DNA of 64,000 bases from Macrosoma leucophasiata (Eukaryota; Arthropoda; Insecta; Lepidoptera; Hedylidae), in the NCBI GenBank assembly GCA_036365455.1, contig JAWQUS010000017.1, positions 2,852,001-2,916,000 on the forward strand, in the 5' to 3' direction. The notes below the pieces were generated by a model that was not told the origin of the DNA, searched no databases, and worked only from the letters and a program-made list of their open reading frames with translations. Positions 10,461 through 20,509 of this stretch are shown in pieces. The position numbers and the translations under genes are program-made. Each line of letters opens with the position of its first letter. The stretch's first letter is position 1.

Positions 10461-10505
<45 letters not shown>
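10460..10505. repeat. (TTG)n microsatellite
   Basis: About 15 TTG units forming the 3' tail of the LINE that ends here. The leucine-rich frame across it is an artefact. Confidence 0.95.
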
Positions 10506-10510
10506 CATTC

Positions 10511-10580
10511 TTTGTCATTCACCGGCAAAGTTCCAAAGGCCAATATGATCTGAGAAAATGTCAATGTAGTAATAGGGTCT
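10511..10580 (-). mobile_element. LINE 3' fragment (continuation of 9680-9905)
   Basis: TTTGTCATTCACCGGCAAAG TTCCAAAGGCC matches TTTGTCATTCACTGGCAGAG TTCCAAAGCCC at 51,385-51,415. It shows the older LINE resumes on the far side of the nested LINE. Confidence 0.65.
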
Positions 10581-10667
10581 GTAGCTGTTACGGGGCCATA
10601 ATAGTAACATCTACAGACACTATCAGAGACACAACACTTATGAAAGAGGTCTAGGTCGTAGTGTCGA

Positions 10668-10738
10668 CGACCCGGTTAGTCCAGCGGTGAGATGACAATT
10701 TGATTCGAAGGGTCGCGGATTCGATCCCCGTGACAAAT
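10668..10738 (+). mobile_element. SINE-B, tRNA head only
   Basis: GACGACCCGGTTAGTCCAGC with box A, then GGATTCGATCCCC as box B, ending GACAAATAT. The body is replaced by element P, which starts immediately after. Confidence 0.85.
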
Positions 10739-11020
10739 ATGAAGAAAGAAGAAGAAAAAACATTTATTGGCGCAGCCGATGAAATACTGCATAGAAAAAC
10801 AATAGAAAAAAAATTGAACATTTAAAATACAAGTGGGTTGGTACGACAAAAAAAAAACAACATTTATGAAAGCATTGACATTATAACACAAAAAAAAGAA
10901 AGAACACTGTTAATATAAAAAAATAGGTACCTTGTAACAGTAGAAAAAAAAACAAGATCTCACGGCTGCACCAAAAAGTTCCCAGTTCAGCATAATGTCA
11001 AGCCGGAGCCTGGCGCTGGT
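10739..11020 (-). mobile_element. element P, LINE-like 3' end with (GAA)n
   Basis: Read on the minus strand it ends CGGCTGCGCCAATAAATGTT followed by a TTC repeat. AATAAA gives a polyadenylation signal. Copies at 38.8 kb (minus) and 61.65 kb (plus) share the same end. Confidence 0.75.
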
Positions 11021-11093
11021 TTTCAACTAGAAACTACTCGGTGGGACACGGATATCAGTCCTAAAAGTCTATATCAATATAATAAATAATTAC

Positions 11094-11384
11094 TTTTTTT
11101 TTTTTTATGTAATAAAAGTGGCAAACAAGCATGCAGTTCACATTGATGTTAAGTGATGACTGTAGCCTATAGACACCCTCACAATGACCAGAGGTCAAAA
11201 TGCAGATGCGCTGCCACTCCTGAGGCATTAGGTGATATGCCTCTGTGCCTGAAATTACAGGGCCGTACATTACCACCTGACCGGAACACGATAGTGCTGA
11301 ACACTACCATTTAGCGGCAAGTATATTAGGTAATGCGGTGGTGCCTACGCCCGCGAGCTCCGTCACTGGAACTCTACCACCAGT
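11094..11384 (-). mobile_element. SINE-A, full length
   Basis: Runs from a poly-T stretch (TTTTTTATGTAATAAAAGTG) to CTCTACCACCAGT. Shares the GCATTAGGTGATATGCCTCT variant with the copy at 26.4 kb, so the two probably come from the same source subfamily. Confidence 0.95.
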
Positions 11385-11462
11385 AAAAACTAGGAATAAA
11401 CCGATACATAAGTGCCAATAAATGTAACATATTATTATATTATATTTATTATATAAGTAGAC

Positions 11463-11641
11463 TAGCTGTTGCCCGCGGCTTCGCCCGCGTGGAAACCGTT
11501 TCATAATCCTGAATTTTCTTTGCTATAAACCTCACGGAGCCCGAGACCTTTCCAACGAATGCAAAACCGTGGATATCGGTTCGTGCGTTCTGGAGTTATA
11601 GCGTCAGGAAGGAAAACCCGACTTATTTTTATATTATAGAT
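11463..11641 (-). mobile_element. Helitron-like element (GCGGGCGAAGCCGCGG type)
   Basis: On the minus strand it starts ATTATAAAAATAAGTCGGG-like and ends CGCGGGCGAAGCCGCGGGCA ACAGCTAGT, a GC-rich hairpin followed by CTAG. Both features are diagnostic of Helitron 3' ends. There is no helicase. It is related to the tandem pair at 32.1-32.5 kb. Confidence 0.75.
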
Positions 11642-11649
11642 AAAACAGG

Positions 11650-11800
11650 TTAAACTAAACACCCGAAACAAATATCTGTATGGTCTACAGATATTTGTTT
11701 CGGGTCTGGGCATTTTTGTGTGTGTGTACAACGGCACCCACGACACTGGTTTAAACCTATTATATGGCTGTGAGTGCGAGTGTAATACTATAAAAAAAAT
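11650..11800 (+). mobile_element. SINE-B tail with an inverted fragment
   Basis: The body from ACAGATATTTGTTTCGGGTC through ACAACGGCACCCACGACACT to GGCTGTGAGTGCGAGTGTAA. It is preceded by an inverted copy of its first 20 bp, giving a hairpin at 11,651-11,706. The tRNA head is absent. Confidence 0.8.
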
Positions 11801-11921
11801 GTGTGTAGCCTTGTCTACCTCTTCGGTCTAAACAAATGTTATCCGAACTTGGAATACACGGAATATGTTTAATTTATACTTGATATGATTTATAACTTCA
11901 TGGATTATTCGGACATGTATT

Positions 11922-11956
11922 AAAGGTTGGGTTACGTATACCCAACCTTTAATACG
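11922..11956. repeat. perfect hairpin, 14-bp arms
   Basis: ATTAAAGGTTGGGT, a 7-base loop TACGTAT, then ACCCAACCTTTAAT. Confidence 0.85.
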
Positions 11957-12260
11957 AAAAGACTCATAAAACCCAGATTTATTTTAATTTAAGCACAATC
12001 GTGATTAAGTTTAACGTGGAAATACCTTACGTAGTCTCTACGTATGCAAATTTAACGATCGCGCCTAAAGTATGGGGAGCAGGATATTTGACTCTTTATG
12101 GAGATCAGTGTCAACTTGTGTTTTAGCTTTGAAAGTCAATATTCGAGTGTATTCTTTGGTGTTTTTATTCTGGTTTGTGAGTAAACACGCTTTGTGGAAT
12201 GTGATATGATTGAATACCTTTTTATTTGTAGCTTTAACTTCGTATCGGGCTGGTTTTTAA
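11957..12260. other. no feature recognised
   Basis: Moderately AT-rich, no frame or repeat recognised. It contains the octamer ATGCAAAT near 12,044, which may be chance. Confidence 0.35.
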
Positions 12261-12261
12261 T

Positions 12262-12292
12262 GTTATGAAGTGGCAAACAAGTATACAGCGCG
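12262..12292 (-). mobile_element. SINE-A 3'-end scrap
   Basis: ATGTTATGAAGTGGCAAACA AGTATACAG matches only the last 30 bp of the family. Confidence 0.6.
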
Positions 12293-12299
12293 AGAAAAA

Positions 12300-12900
12300 T
12301 ATGACAATTGATTTCAATTGTTCACACGCCGGCGGTTTCTCGCATCTTGACGGTTTGAGTGCCTTTTCAAATGCAAACATTCGCGGCGCGGTCGCCGTGC
12401 CGTGCAGAGTAGAAATTCACTGGTGGTAGAGCTCCAGTGACGGAGCTCGCGGGCGTAGGGACCACCGCATTACCTAATATACTTGCCGTTAAATGGTAGT
12501 GTTCAGCACTATCGTGTTCCGGTCAGGTGGTAATGTACGGCTCTGTAATTTCCGGCACAGAGGCATAACACCTAATGCCTCAGGAGTGGCAGCGCATTTG
12601 CATTTTGACCTCTGGTCATTGTGTGTGTGTCTATACGCTGCAGTCATCACTTAACATCAATGTGAACTGCACGCTTGTTTGCCACTTTTATAACATAAAA
12701 AAAAAAAAAAAATGTATGAGCTACTTAGCTTTCACAAGGCACGGCGACCGAGCCGTGACCGTGTGTCGCCCGTGGATATCCACTACAAATGCGGTTTCAG
12801 CGCGGTATCCGTTTTTGCAGTGATGTATTGAAAAGTATGGACCTGTTCACATGAGACAAGTACAACACGGTACGGCGAGCGCGGGGGTTCCAATATGCTA
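12300..12900. repeat. GC-rich segment with inverted halves, split by SINE-A
   Basis: CGGTCGCCGTGCC near 12,388 and GGCACGGCGACCG near 12,738 are inverted copies on either side of the SINE-A at 12,419-12,712. GTTCACAC and GTTCACAT-like ends lie further out. This may be a MITE with a SINE in its middle; the outer ends are not certain. Confidence 0.4.
12419..12712 (+). mobile_element. SINE-A, full length
   Basis: ACTGGTGGTAGAGCTCCAGT to TATAACATA plus 18-20 A. It carries the GACCTCTGGTCATTGTGTG subfamily variant. Confidence 0.95.
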
Positions 12901-12985
12901 TTCGATTACGTTGGTACCTTTAATGTAAAATGCTAATCGTTCATCAAAAAATCAAACCTTGAAATGTAACAGACTTTAACTTTTG

Positions 12986-13195
12986 ACGACCCGGTTAGTC
13001 TAGCGGTGTGAGATGACCGTTAGATTCAAAGGGTCGCGGGTTCGATCCCCGCACCGGGACAAATATTTATATGGCCTACAAATATTTGTTTCGGGTCTGG
13101 GTGTTTGTGTATGTGTTGTATGTGTACAACGGTACCCACGACACAGGTTTATACCTACTGTGGGGCTGTGGGTGTAAGCGTATAAAAAAATAATT
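12986..13195 (+). mobile_element. SINE-B, near full length
   Basis: The best-preserved plus-strand copy. Head GACGACCCGGTTAGTCTAGC (box A), GGTTCGATCCCCGCACCGGG (box B and 3' acceptor side), then AAATATTTATATGGCCTACA, ACAACGGTACCCACGACACA and a GGCTGTGGGTGTAAGCGTAT end. The tRNA 5' acceptor strand no longer pairs fully with the 3' strand. Confidence 0.9.
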
Positions 13196-13577
13196 ATGGC
13201 AGCTGACGTGAAAACGCCATACAAAAAAAAAGACTAAGTATGCATTTACTACGCGTTTCTAAAAACCCTATTTCTCGACTCTTATTGATTCTTATAAATT
13301 GACATATATTACTAACATGAAACATTCTCGTGGGGATCGTTAAAGTGGGTGGGCCAGTCACAAAGTAATACCTTTCTAACCCAAAAGAAAGCTCTCATCT
13401 TAGGAAAAAAACAAATTATCTACCGTTCATTGACCATGTATCCCTTTGATGCGAACTTCGGTAACTTAAGAGGAAAAAAAAACTTGCAAGGGAAAAACTT
13501 GCGCAGCTTTATAATATTATGTTACATACTTTTTACTAGACCTCCTTTGATGATTAGAAACTGACCTAGAAACTGGG
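13196..13577. other. no feature recognised
   Basis: AT-rich. The 71-codon plus-strand frame at 13,349-13,564 has no recognisable motif. Confidence 0.4.
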
Positions 13578-13817
13578 ATTGAATATTTAAGAGTGACGTA
13601 ACAGGCACCTCGCTGTCAGGGATCGTAAAACGTGTCGGCCTGTTCCTGCCTGCTCTTCAGCGGTTTGAAATGAAAAATGTTGGTTTTATTTCCATTTCAA
13701 ACTACCGCCGAACTGTTTGTTTTAGGTTTTAATAAACTATGTTATTTAATTGTTTTCATTGCCTTTAAATATTCAGTTGTTTGAAATATAATTGTACAAA
13801 GGTGGTACGTGGTTTTT

Positions 13818-14078
13818 ACTGGTGGTAGAGCTCCAGTGACGGAGTTCACGGGCGTAGGCACCACCGCATTACCTAATATACTTGCCGCTAAATGGTAGTG
13901 TTCAGCACTATCGTGTTCCGGTCTGTATGGCCCTGTAATTTCCGGCACAGAGGCATAACACCTTAGGCCTCAGGAGTGGAAACGCATCTGCATTTTGACT
14001 TCAGTCTATACGCTGCAGTCTCTACTTAACATCAATGTGAACTGCATGCTTGTTTGCCATTTCCATCACATAAAAAAA
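13818..14078 (+). mobile_element. SINE-A with internal deletions
   Basis: Complete at both ends (ACTGGTGGTAGAGCTCC, CATCACATAAAAAAA) but missing CAGGTGGTAATGTAC and part of the GTGTGGGTGTC segment. Inserted in the tandem array. Confidence 0.92.
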
Positions 14079-14106
14079 CGTGGAAAAAAATGTTTGCTTC
14101 ACGCTA

Positions 14107-14230
14107 GGGGCTGTCCGTAAATACGTCAGGCTTAAATAATATTTTCACGAACCTCTCCCCCCTTCTTGTCACGCTCTGTGACTCCCCTAAAAATGTAACG
14201 TCACAAAAATATAACTCCTCTGAATGGAGA
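14107..14230. mobile_element. MITE-like remnant (GGGGCTGTCCGTAAATACGT)
   Basis: Begins AGGGGCTGTCCGTAAATACG and contains AACGTCACAAAAATATAACT. The start matches a terminal sequence I associate with insect MITEs. The matching inverted end was not found, so this is probably truncated. Confidence 0.35.
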
Positions 14231-14348
14231 AATTTCAATAAATCAATAAATCTTTAATAACAAATATTTTATCTTATCACGCTCAGCGGACGTATTTTGT
14301 GAATGAACCATTAGTAAGATAAAAATCGGCTGTAGTTTTGTTTAACTT

Positions 14349-14697
14349 ATAATAATAATGGCAACCCGTTATACGTCCCACTGCTGGGCACGAGTCTCGC
14401 CCCTTTTTGGGGGGAGGCCTGGAGCTTACTCCACCACGCTGCTCCAATGTGGGTTGGTGAAGATATGGGTTAGTAGCTAACCCGCTGTTTTTAAATCGCC
14501 CATAAGGCCTCCGACAAGGTTTAACGACTGCTATATATCGATAGCAATCGGGACTGATGGCTTAACGTGCCCTCCGAAGCACGGTAACGCGGATTTTAAT
14601 TTGCCACTAGCGGTCACCCATCACACACCCGACCGCGCCCGTATTGCTTAACCGAGTAGATCGCTTACGATCTACATCAGCCGCGGGGCAATGTGCG
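14349..14697 (-). mobile_element. 5S rRNA-derived SINE, near full length
   Basis: On the minus strand the head reads GTAAGCGATCTACTCGGTTA AGCAATACGGGCGCGGTCGG followed by GATGGGTGACCGCTAGTGG, matching the 3' half of insect 5S rRNA including its internal promoter region. The body and an (ATT)n tail (seen as AATAATAAT at 14,352) complete a SINE3-type element. It lies inside the 13.6-15.9 kb array. Confidence 0.85.
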
Positions 14698-15217
14698 CTT
14701 CTAATGTTTAACTTTTGTCTTAATCACATCAAAAACTTAAGACGATTTTACAGGCGGTTCTGTTATATTAAAGCTGATAGGATCAGAGTCAATTTTTGCT
14801 CTGGTATAAGCAATTTTTGTAGGAGACATATTGTGGTCGTTTCGTGAAACGGATTGAATATTTAAGAGTGACGTAACAGGCACTTCACTGTCAGGGATAG
14901 TAAAACATGTCAGCCTGTCCTGCCTGCTCTTCAGCTGTTTGAAATGAAAAATGTTGTTTTTATTTCCAATTCAAACTACCGCCGAACTGTTTGCTTTAGG
15001 TTTCAATAAAGCATGTTATTTAATTGTTTTCATTAGATATCTTTTTTACATAGATTTGATCGACACACAATAAATTGCATAATGGTTTTAAAATTTTGCC
15101 TCTAGGTAGCAACTTGTGTGATGATACAAATCTATAGATTGTTCAACTTAATCACATCAAAAATTTAAAGCGATTTTAATGGCGTTTCTGTTATTTAAAG
15201 CTGATATGAGATATTGT

Positions 15218-15619
15218 ACTCTTAAATATTCAATCCTACTTTCATGAAACCACCACATGACCACTACAAAAATTGATTATTCTAGAGCAGCGATTCCCAA
15301 AGTGGTCGATATAGACCCAGAAAACATAGTTTGGGAACCTCTGTTCTAGAGCAAAGACTCTAGAACAGAGGTTCCCAAACTATGTTTTCTTGTAGACCCC
15401 TTTCAATTTATTTCTGGTTTCCGTGGACCCCCTCCTTGCTACATTTATATCACATTCCCATATTTCCAAATTTTATTCACGCCTACGTACACCTCCATCG
15501 AGTCCGATGGACCCCAGGAGGTCTATATCGACCACTTTGGGAATCGCTGCTCTAGAATAATCAATTTTTGTAGTGGTCATGTGGTGGTTTCATGAAAGTA
15601 AGATTGAATATTTAAGAGT
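15218..15619. repeat. inverted duplication of a hAT MITE and its flank
   Basis: Outer arms 15,218-15,317 and 15,520-15,619 (100 bp) and inner arms 15,319-15,351 and 15,358-15,390 (33 bp). The left copy is the reverse of the MITE and its right flank, with the MITE interior (15,391-15,519) deleted. The flank includes TTGAATATTTAAGAGT from the tandem array. Confidence 0.9.
15366..15549 (+). mobile_element. hAT-type MITE, 184 bp, with 8-bp target duplication
   Basis: Imperfect terminal inverted repeats CAGAGGTTCCCAAACT and (reverse) CAGCGATTCCCAAAGT. CTCTAGAA flanks both ends (15,358-15,365; 15,550-15,557). Eight-base duplications with a central TCTAGA and CAG-starting TIRs are hAT hallmarks. 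No transposase. Confidence 0.88.
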
Positions 15620-16154
15620 GACGTAACAGGCACCTCGCTGTCAGGTTTCGTAAAACGTGTCGGCCTGTCCTGCCTGCTCTTCAGCTGTTTGAAATGAAAA
15701 ATGTTGGTCTTATTTCGATACAAAATTATCGCTGAGCTATATGCTTTAAGTTTAAATAAACTATGTTATTTCACGTTTACACTATTCTTAATGATAATAG
15801 TTGGAAACATAATTAATTGCACAAAGGTAAAAAAAAGCCGCTCACGGTAGCAAGATAACAATCGGCTGTTTAACTTAAACATCAAAAATGTAAGGGAATT
15901 GTGTTGGGTTTCCAGTGATTTACGACTGATTACATGGGAGTCAAATATTGCTCTGAAATAAACATTTGTTGTATTGGTTTTTTGACTTCGTTTATGTATG
16001 AATGATTCGTTAATTGAACGCACGGCATTAAATCTAACATCTGTCCTTCTAACAGCGCTTCTATTCAGTCAAATACCGTTAAGGTGCCATAAAGGGTAGC
16101 GTTTAGTATTCGACACGCACGTTCACACGTTCTTACTGTTAACGTAACAAATAA

Positions 16155-16369
16155 ATAATAATAAATAAAATATGCTTACACTCACAGCCCCCACATTAGG
16201 TATAAACCTGTATCGTGGGTGCCGTTGTACACATACAACACATACACAAACACCCAGACCCGAAACAAATATCTGTAGGCCATACAAATATTTGTCCCGG
16301 TGCGGGGATCGAACCCGCGACCCTTCGAATCAAACGGTCATCTCACACCGCTGGACTAACCGGGTCGTC
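16155..16369 (-). mobile_element. SINE-B, near full length
   Basis: On the minus strand: GACGACCCGGTTAGTCCAGC head, GGGTTCGATCCCCGCACCGG, ACAAATATTTGTATGGCCTA, ACAACGGCACCCACGATACA and a 3' AAGCATATTTTATTTATTA tail. Box A and box B are intact. Confidence 0.92.
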
Positions 16370-16984
16370 AAAGTATCCACCTCGCTAGGTTAGGCGGTCT
16401 AAAAGAAATTATTACCCTTAGAACCAAATACCCATGTGAAAGTTGCTGCTGTGAAGCTGTTGAAGCAGTTAAAACACAATATTATCTATTCTTGTCATGG
16501 CAGTCTTTATTGGGACGAAATCCTTTACTACTGTAGCCACGTGACTTCTTCGGAATGAAAACGAATAGGTGACGTGTGGGTGGGTGCGTAGCGAATGTTG
16601 GGATTTTGGGATGACTAGCCGGTACGGCGGTGCTCGGTCGGCTCAGCGAAGTAAGCTCTCCACTTGCTGACTCAGTGAAGGCGGCGGCGAGCTCTAAAAA
16701 AATGTGTATATGGCCTCCGTCAGCAAGTTTTCCTGCGCCAGCATCTCAACTATGATCACGTCCCCGATGTTTCGAGAGCATATATGCCCAGGGAAAGAGT
16801 TATCCCTCGACTCCCAATCTATTCCCTCCTCTGTTGCGCTTCACGCGCGGAGGGAGGATGATGATTAATTAGTACTAAAAGGCAGCACCTCGGGGTTACC
16901 AATAAAAAAAAACTAGCAAACCGAACTTAACAACAACCCACTTATTCCGTTATCTGCCTTATAGAACACGACGCTATTGTGCTG
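16370..16984. other. no gene recognised; GC-richer patch
   Basis: 16,590-16,860 is GC-richer than its surroundings (GGTACGGCGGTGCTCGGTCG, CGCGCGGAGGGAGG), with no recognisable frame or repeat match in the window. It could be an exon or promoter remnant or an unrecognised repeat. Confidence 0.35.
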
Positions 16985-18025
16985 AAGTTGTTAAGACACA
17001 AAGCTATCAAGATCATCATAATTCACCCACATTAAAACAACCACTCGGCTATACACCCAAACGACACACTTCAACCACAAATACTGGAGGATCTTTGTCT
17101 GCAAACAATCGCAAGGCATATACCACCCGATAACATCGCACATCCATCCGGCAATTGGTGGCATGACAGCCGCCATTAATATACGGAAACCTACATCCAA
17201 TAAAAGAGGAGAGCCTTATTGCTTAATCCGCGATCTGACGATAGAACATGGGTCAGTAAGTCTGGTAGATATGACCCCTGCACTAGGCTTGCGCAGTGAG
17301 GATACGAAACTAAAACATTACATAGATTTGTTTCTTAACTAATTTGAAAGCTTAATAACTGAAATGGCTGTAAAATATTGAACGTAAGGTTTGACAATAG
17401 TGACCCTGCACAAATCTATCTACGCAATAAACCTATGAAGATCAAAATCCAGGCCAAAGTTAAGAAGTTGTTCAGTCACTCCGACAAGTAGGTACTGTAG
17501 AACCTTTTTCTGCAAATCGCAAGGCGAATACCATCCGATGACATCGCACATCCATCTGGAAATCGGTGGCGTGACAGCCGTCATTAATATACGGAAATCA
17601 ACTTCCAATAAAAGAAGAGGACCTTATTGGTTAATCCACGATCTGACGATAGAACATGGGTCAGTAAGTCTGATAAATATGACCCGTGCACTAAGCTTTC
17701 GCAGTAAGGCAACAAACCTAGAACGGCAGATAGATTTGTTTCTTAACTGATTTCACAACTTAGGGAGGGATGACTGAAATGACCGTAAAATATTGAACGT
17801 AATGTTTGACAGTAGTGACCCTGCATAAATCTGCCGAACTATCTACGTAATAAACCTATGAAGATCGCAATCCAGGCCAAACTTATAGTAGGCTCTTCAG
17901 ACTCTCCGACAAGTACTGTAGAACCTTTGTCTGCAAACAATCGCAAGACGAATACCACCCGATGACATCGCACATCCATCCGGCAACCGGTGGCGTGACA
18001 GCGGCCATTAATATACGGAAACATG
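16985..18025 (+). repeat. tandem array, about 2.5 units of 410-420 bp
   Basis: TCTGCAAACAATCGCAAGGC recurs at about 17,097, 17,506 (as TCTGCAAATCGCAAGGC) and 17,928, each followed by CATCGCACATCCATC, GGTGGCATGACAGCCGCCAT and ATTAATATACGGAAA. Units 1 and 2 continue through GACGATAGAACATGGGTCAG to ATTGAACGTAA. Unit 3 stops after ATATACGGAAAC. Short frames inside are shared between units but contain no known domain. Confidence 0.9.
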
Positions 18026-18114
18026 CCGGATTTGTTTTGGCGCGCACAGAACACGATTAATTGATCCGGGACACGCCATCGGTATGAAGGACCGCGGAAT
18101 TTGGAGGTTAAGAG

Positions 18115-18396
18115 GATTTTTTTTGTCATTAAGTTGACAGACAAGCAGACGGGCTACCTGATGGAAAGTGGTCACCGTCGCCTATGAACATTTGCAACAC
18201 CAGGGGAGTTGCCAACGCGCTGCCAGCCCTGAAGGACTCTTTTGACGCCATTTTTGAAGAACCCCATATTGTAGCACCGAGGGAACACCTCAGTGGGAAG
18301 TTCCACAATTTACACGTTCTGGGCAGAAACGAACGAGAAAACCGCACCGTTGAACACACAGTCGGTGAGGGTGAAACTTCTCTCTTCGGCGGGTAG
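18115..18396 (-). mobile_element. other Lepidoptera-type SINE/LINE tail
   Basis: On the minus strand the end is GGCGACGGTGACCACTTTCC ATCAGGTAGCCCGTCTGCTT GTC, then AATGACAAAAAAAATCC. The CATCAGG(T)(A/G)GCCCGTCTGCTTGTC end is widespread in lepidopteran DNA. Frames on both strands here (70-76 codons) overlap and have no known domain. Confidence 0.6.
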
Positions 18397-20212
18397 TATA
18401 GTAATACAATGATTTGAGATTGTTCAGACTTATTACGAACGAAAAATTACTCAAGCCTGCTGAGTTCTTCATACGTAGGACTGAGGACACTTTGTCAAAC
18501 AGATTTTTTTCAGTACCACATCTATATAATATTATAAAGAGGTAAAGTTTGTAACTTTGATTGTTTTGTTTGTTTGTATGGGCTAATCTTCGGAAATACT
18601 GAACTGAACATGAACATTCTTTCATAATTAGAAAGCAACACTATTCAGAAGTACTGTAGTCTATAATCTATTATGAGAGTAGTAGCCTTTGGCGGCGTCG
18701 TGTGGCGGGTTGCTCACTTCCCTCTAAAATGGTCGAGGAGGGCAATGGCTGTCACATGCGTCATACTCGTGAACGGGTGCTGTTGGTGGGGACTGGTCTG
18801 TTCTGGTTTGCAGGGGCTACATCACATTTAGTAGATAGCAGTTTATTTGCATCTATGCTATGGACGTTGACATTATTTGATTTTTCACGATAATCTGTAC
18901 TAGATTTAAGCTCTCATTTAAAAGAGCTCTTACTGAGTTTGTTGGGTAGCGGAGTTCTTCTCAGTAGTGACTGCACTTGGAACTCTGCTAAGTGAATAAC
19001 ATTGATCTTGACGAATAAGTTTTTCTTTTTCTTCATTTATTATCATTGAAGGAATTGAAAAATTTTATGATTATTATGTTTTAACCAAATAGTTTAAATT
19101 TTAATTTTTAATTTACTATTAATATATGATTTTGCTTTTACTATATGTAATGGTTATTCGCTCTAGGTAGTTTATGATTTATTGACGTGTTGGAAGTATC
19201 TGTAAAGATCTATTCGAAATAAAAATATTTTCTATTTCTATTTCTAATGAAGGTAACATTGCACCCGTGCGAAGTTGGGGCGGGCCGCTAGTTAGGTATA
19301 AACCTGTGTCGTAGATGCCGTTTAACAAACACAACGCTGTCAATTCAAGTCAATAAATTACCTTGTACACTATATTGAGAGAAGAAGCATAAAATGCTAA
19401 ATCATTTTCAGCTATTCAAATCGTTTATTATACCTTCAATTAATTGTCGTAAGTATATTTCAAAAACAAGAATATCATAGCAGCAATTTGGTGACATATT
19501 GTTGTCATAAAAAAATGAGATAAAGTAATCCGACAAAAAACAACGATTCAAATTAATGTTTGAGTATTTTTCCATGATTCTGCGTATTTTTCTCTATCTT
19601 TTGATAGCGTGTACAAGGTGCGGGCCCAACGTAGAACTTATGCCAAAGGACTTTGGCATAATTTCTTTCAAATGATAATGTGTTTTCATCCATAATAACA
19701 TGGATGGATACATCATGAATTGTGTCCGCTCCGCACCAAATCCGGACGTGTGTTAAGACGTTATATTAAATCAATGTGAAAAAATATTAGACATCAGTTT
19801 AGTCATTAAAAATCACGCCGTCCGTATAAAAAATGACATTTATTTTCACGTTCCACATAAATAGCAAATAGGTCAAGGAATCTGTTAATGATCTGTTAGC
19901 CATGTTCGCGATGACTTGCGATCTGCTTACTATCTTTATGGGTGCTTTTAAACGTAGGTTATATTGGGATTCCGTATACAAAATACAAAACGATGAGCAA
20001 AATACTTTGCCTTCGCTTGCGAATAATATACGAGTAGCCAATGTTAATCGCTGTTAATGTTACTTTTTTTTGGGAATTAATTCTTAACTTCAATATACCT
20101 AGTAGTTATTTAGTTTACCCATTGCAAACAACCTTACAATTTTCCTCTATTTAATATTCAGTGTTACGAGTCAACCCCAATCATTAAAATAAAAATATTC
20201 TTACGGATATTT
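18397..20212. other. no gene seen; SINE-B scrap and small hairpin
   Basis: Mostly AT-rich unassigned sequence. At 19,290-19,335, TTAGGTATAAACCTGTGTCG TAGATGCCG is a decayed SINE-B tail on the minus strand. At about 19,638-19,661, TTATGCCAAAG GA CTTTGGCATAA is an 11-bp hairpin. Confidence 0.45.
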
Positions 20213-20509
20213 CTTTTTTTATGTAATGGAAGTGGCAAACAAGCATGCAGTTCACATTGATGTTAAGTGGTTAAGTGATGACTGCAGCCTATAGACACTT
20301 ACACAAAGACCGAGATCAAAATGCAGATGCGTTACCACTCCTGAGGCCTAAGATGTTATGCCTCTGTGCCAGAAATTACAGGGCCATACATTAGCACCTG
20401 ACCGGAACACGATAGTGCTGAACACTACCATTTAGCGGCAAGTAGGTATATTAGGTAATGCGGTGGTGCCTACGCCCGCGAGCTCCGTCACTGGAGCTCT
20501 ACCACCAGT
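20213..20509 (-). mobile_element. SINE-A, full length
   Basis: TTTTTTTATGTAATGGAAGT to CTCTACCACCAGT, with small duplications (TTAAGTGGTTAAGTG; AAGTAGGTATATTAGG). Confidence 0.95.

Larger units (their letters stand above)
9906..10505 (+). mobile_element. LINE 3' end with (TTG)n tail, nested in another LINE
   Basis: A 5'-truncated non-LTR retrotransposon. It holds the C-terminal reverse-transcriptase frame at 9923-10153, then a 3' untranslated region with GGTTGTCTGGAAGAAATTGC and GCAATAAGACCGCC, a polyadenylation signal AATAAA at about 10,449, and a TTG repeat tail. Sequence matching another LINE lies on both sides (9680-9905 and 10,511-10,580). Confidence 0.75.
13578..15930 (+). repeat. decayed tandem array, three units, period near 430 bp
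   Basis: The block GATTGAATATTTAAGAGTGA CGTAACAGGCAC ... ATGAAAAATGTTG ... AATAAACTATGTTATTT recurs at 13,578-13,770, 14,851-15,040 and 15,602-15,780, all in the same direction. A second block (CTTAATCACATCAAAAA ... AAAGCTGAT) lies between units at about 14,731 and 15,149, with a diverged relative near 15,865. Raw spacings are 1273 and 751 bp. Removing the SINE-A, 5S SINE, a MITE-like piece and the hAT region brings both to roughly 420-450 bp. Confidence 0.75.

Noticed and set aside
10460..10654. A leucine-rich membrane protein
   Set aside because: The leucines come from the (TTG)n microsatellite tail of a LINE.
14585..14680. A 5S rRNA gene (also 34,985-35,085)
   Set aside because: Only the 3' half resembles 5S rRNA, and it is fused to a long SINE body with an (ATT)n tail.
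16985..18025. A CRISPR array or short-repeat array
   Set aside because: Units are about 415 bp and diverged, with no short direct repeats and unique spacers; the DNA is eukaryotic.
18129..18625. Overlapping frames of 70-111 codons on both strands
   Set aside because: They overlap a known type of lepidopteran SINE/LINE end and have no domain; probably chance in a less AT-rich repeat.
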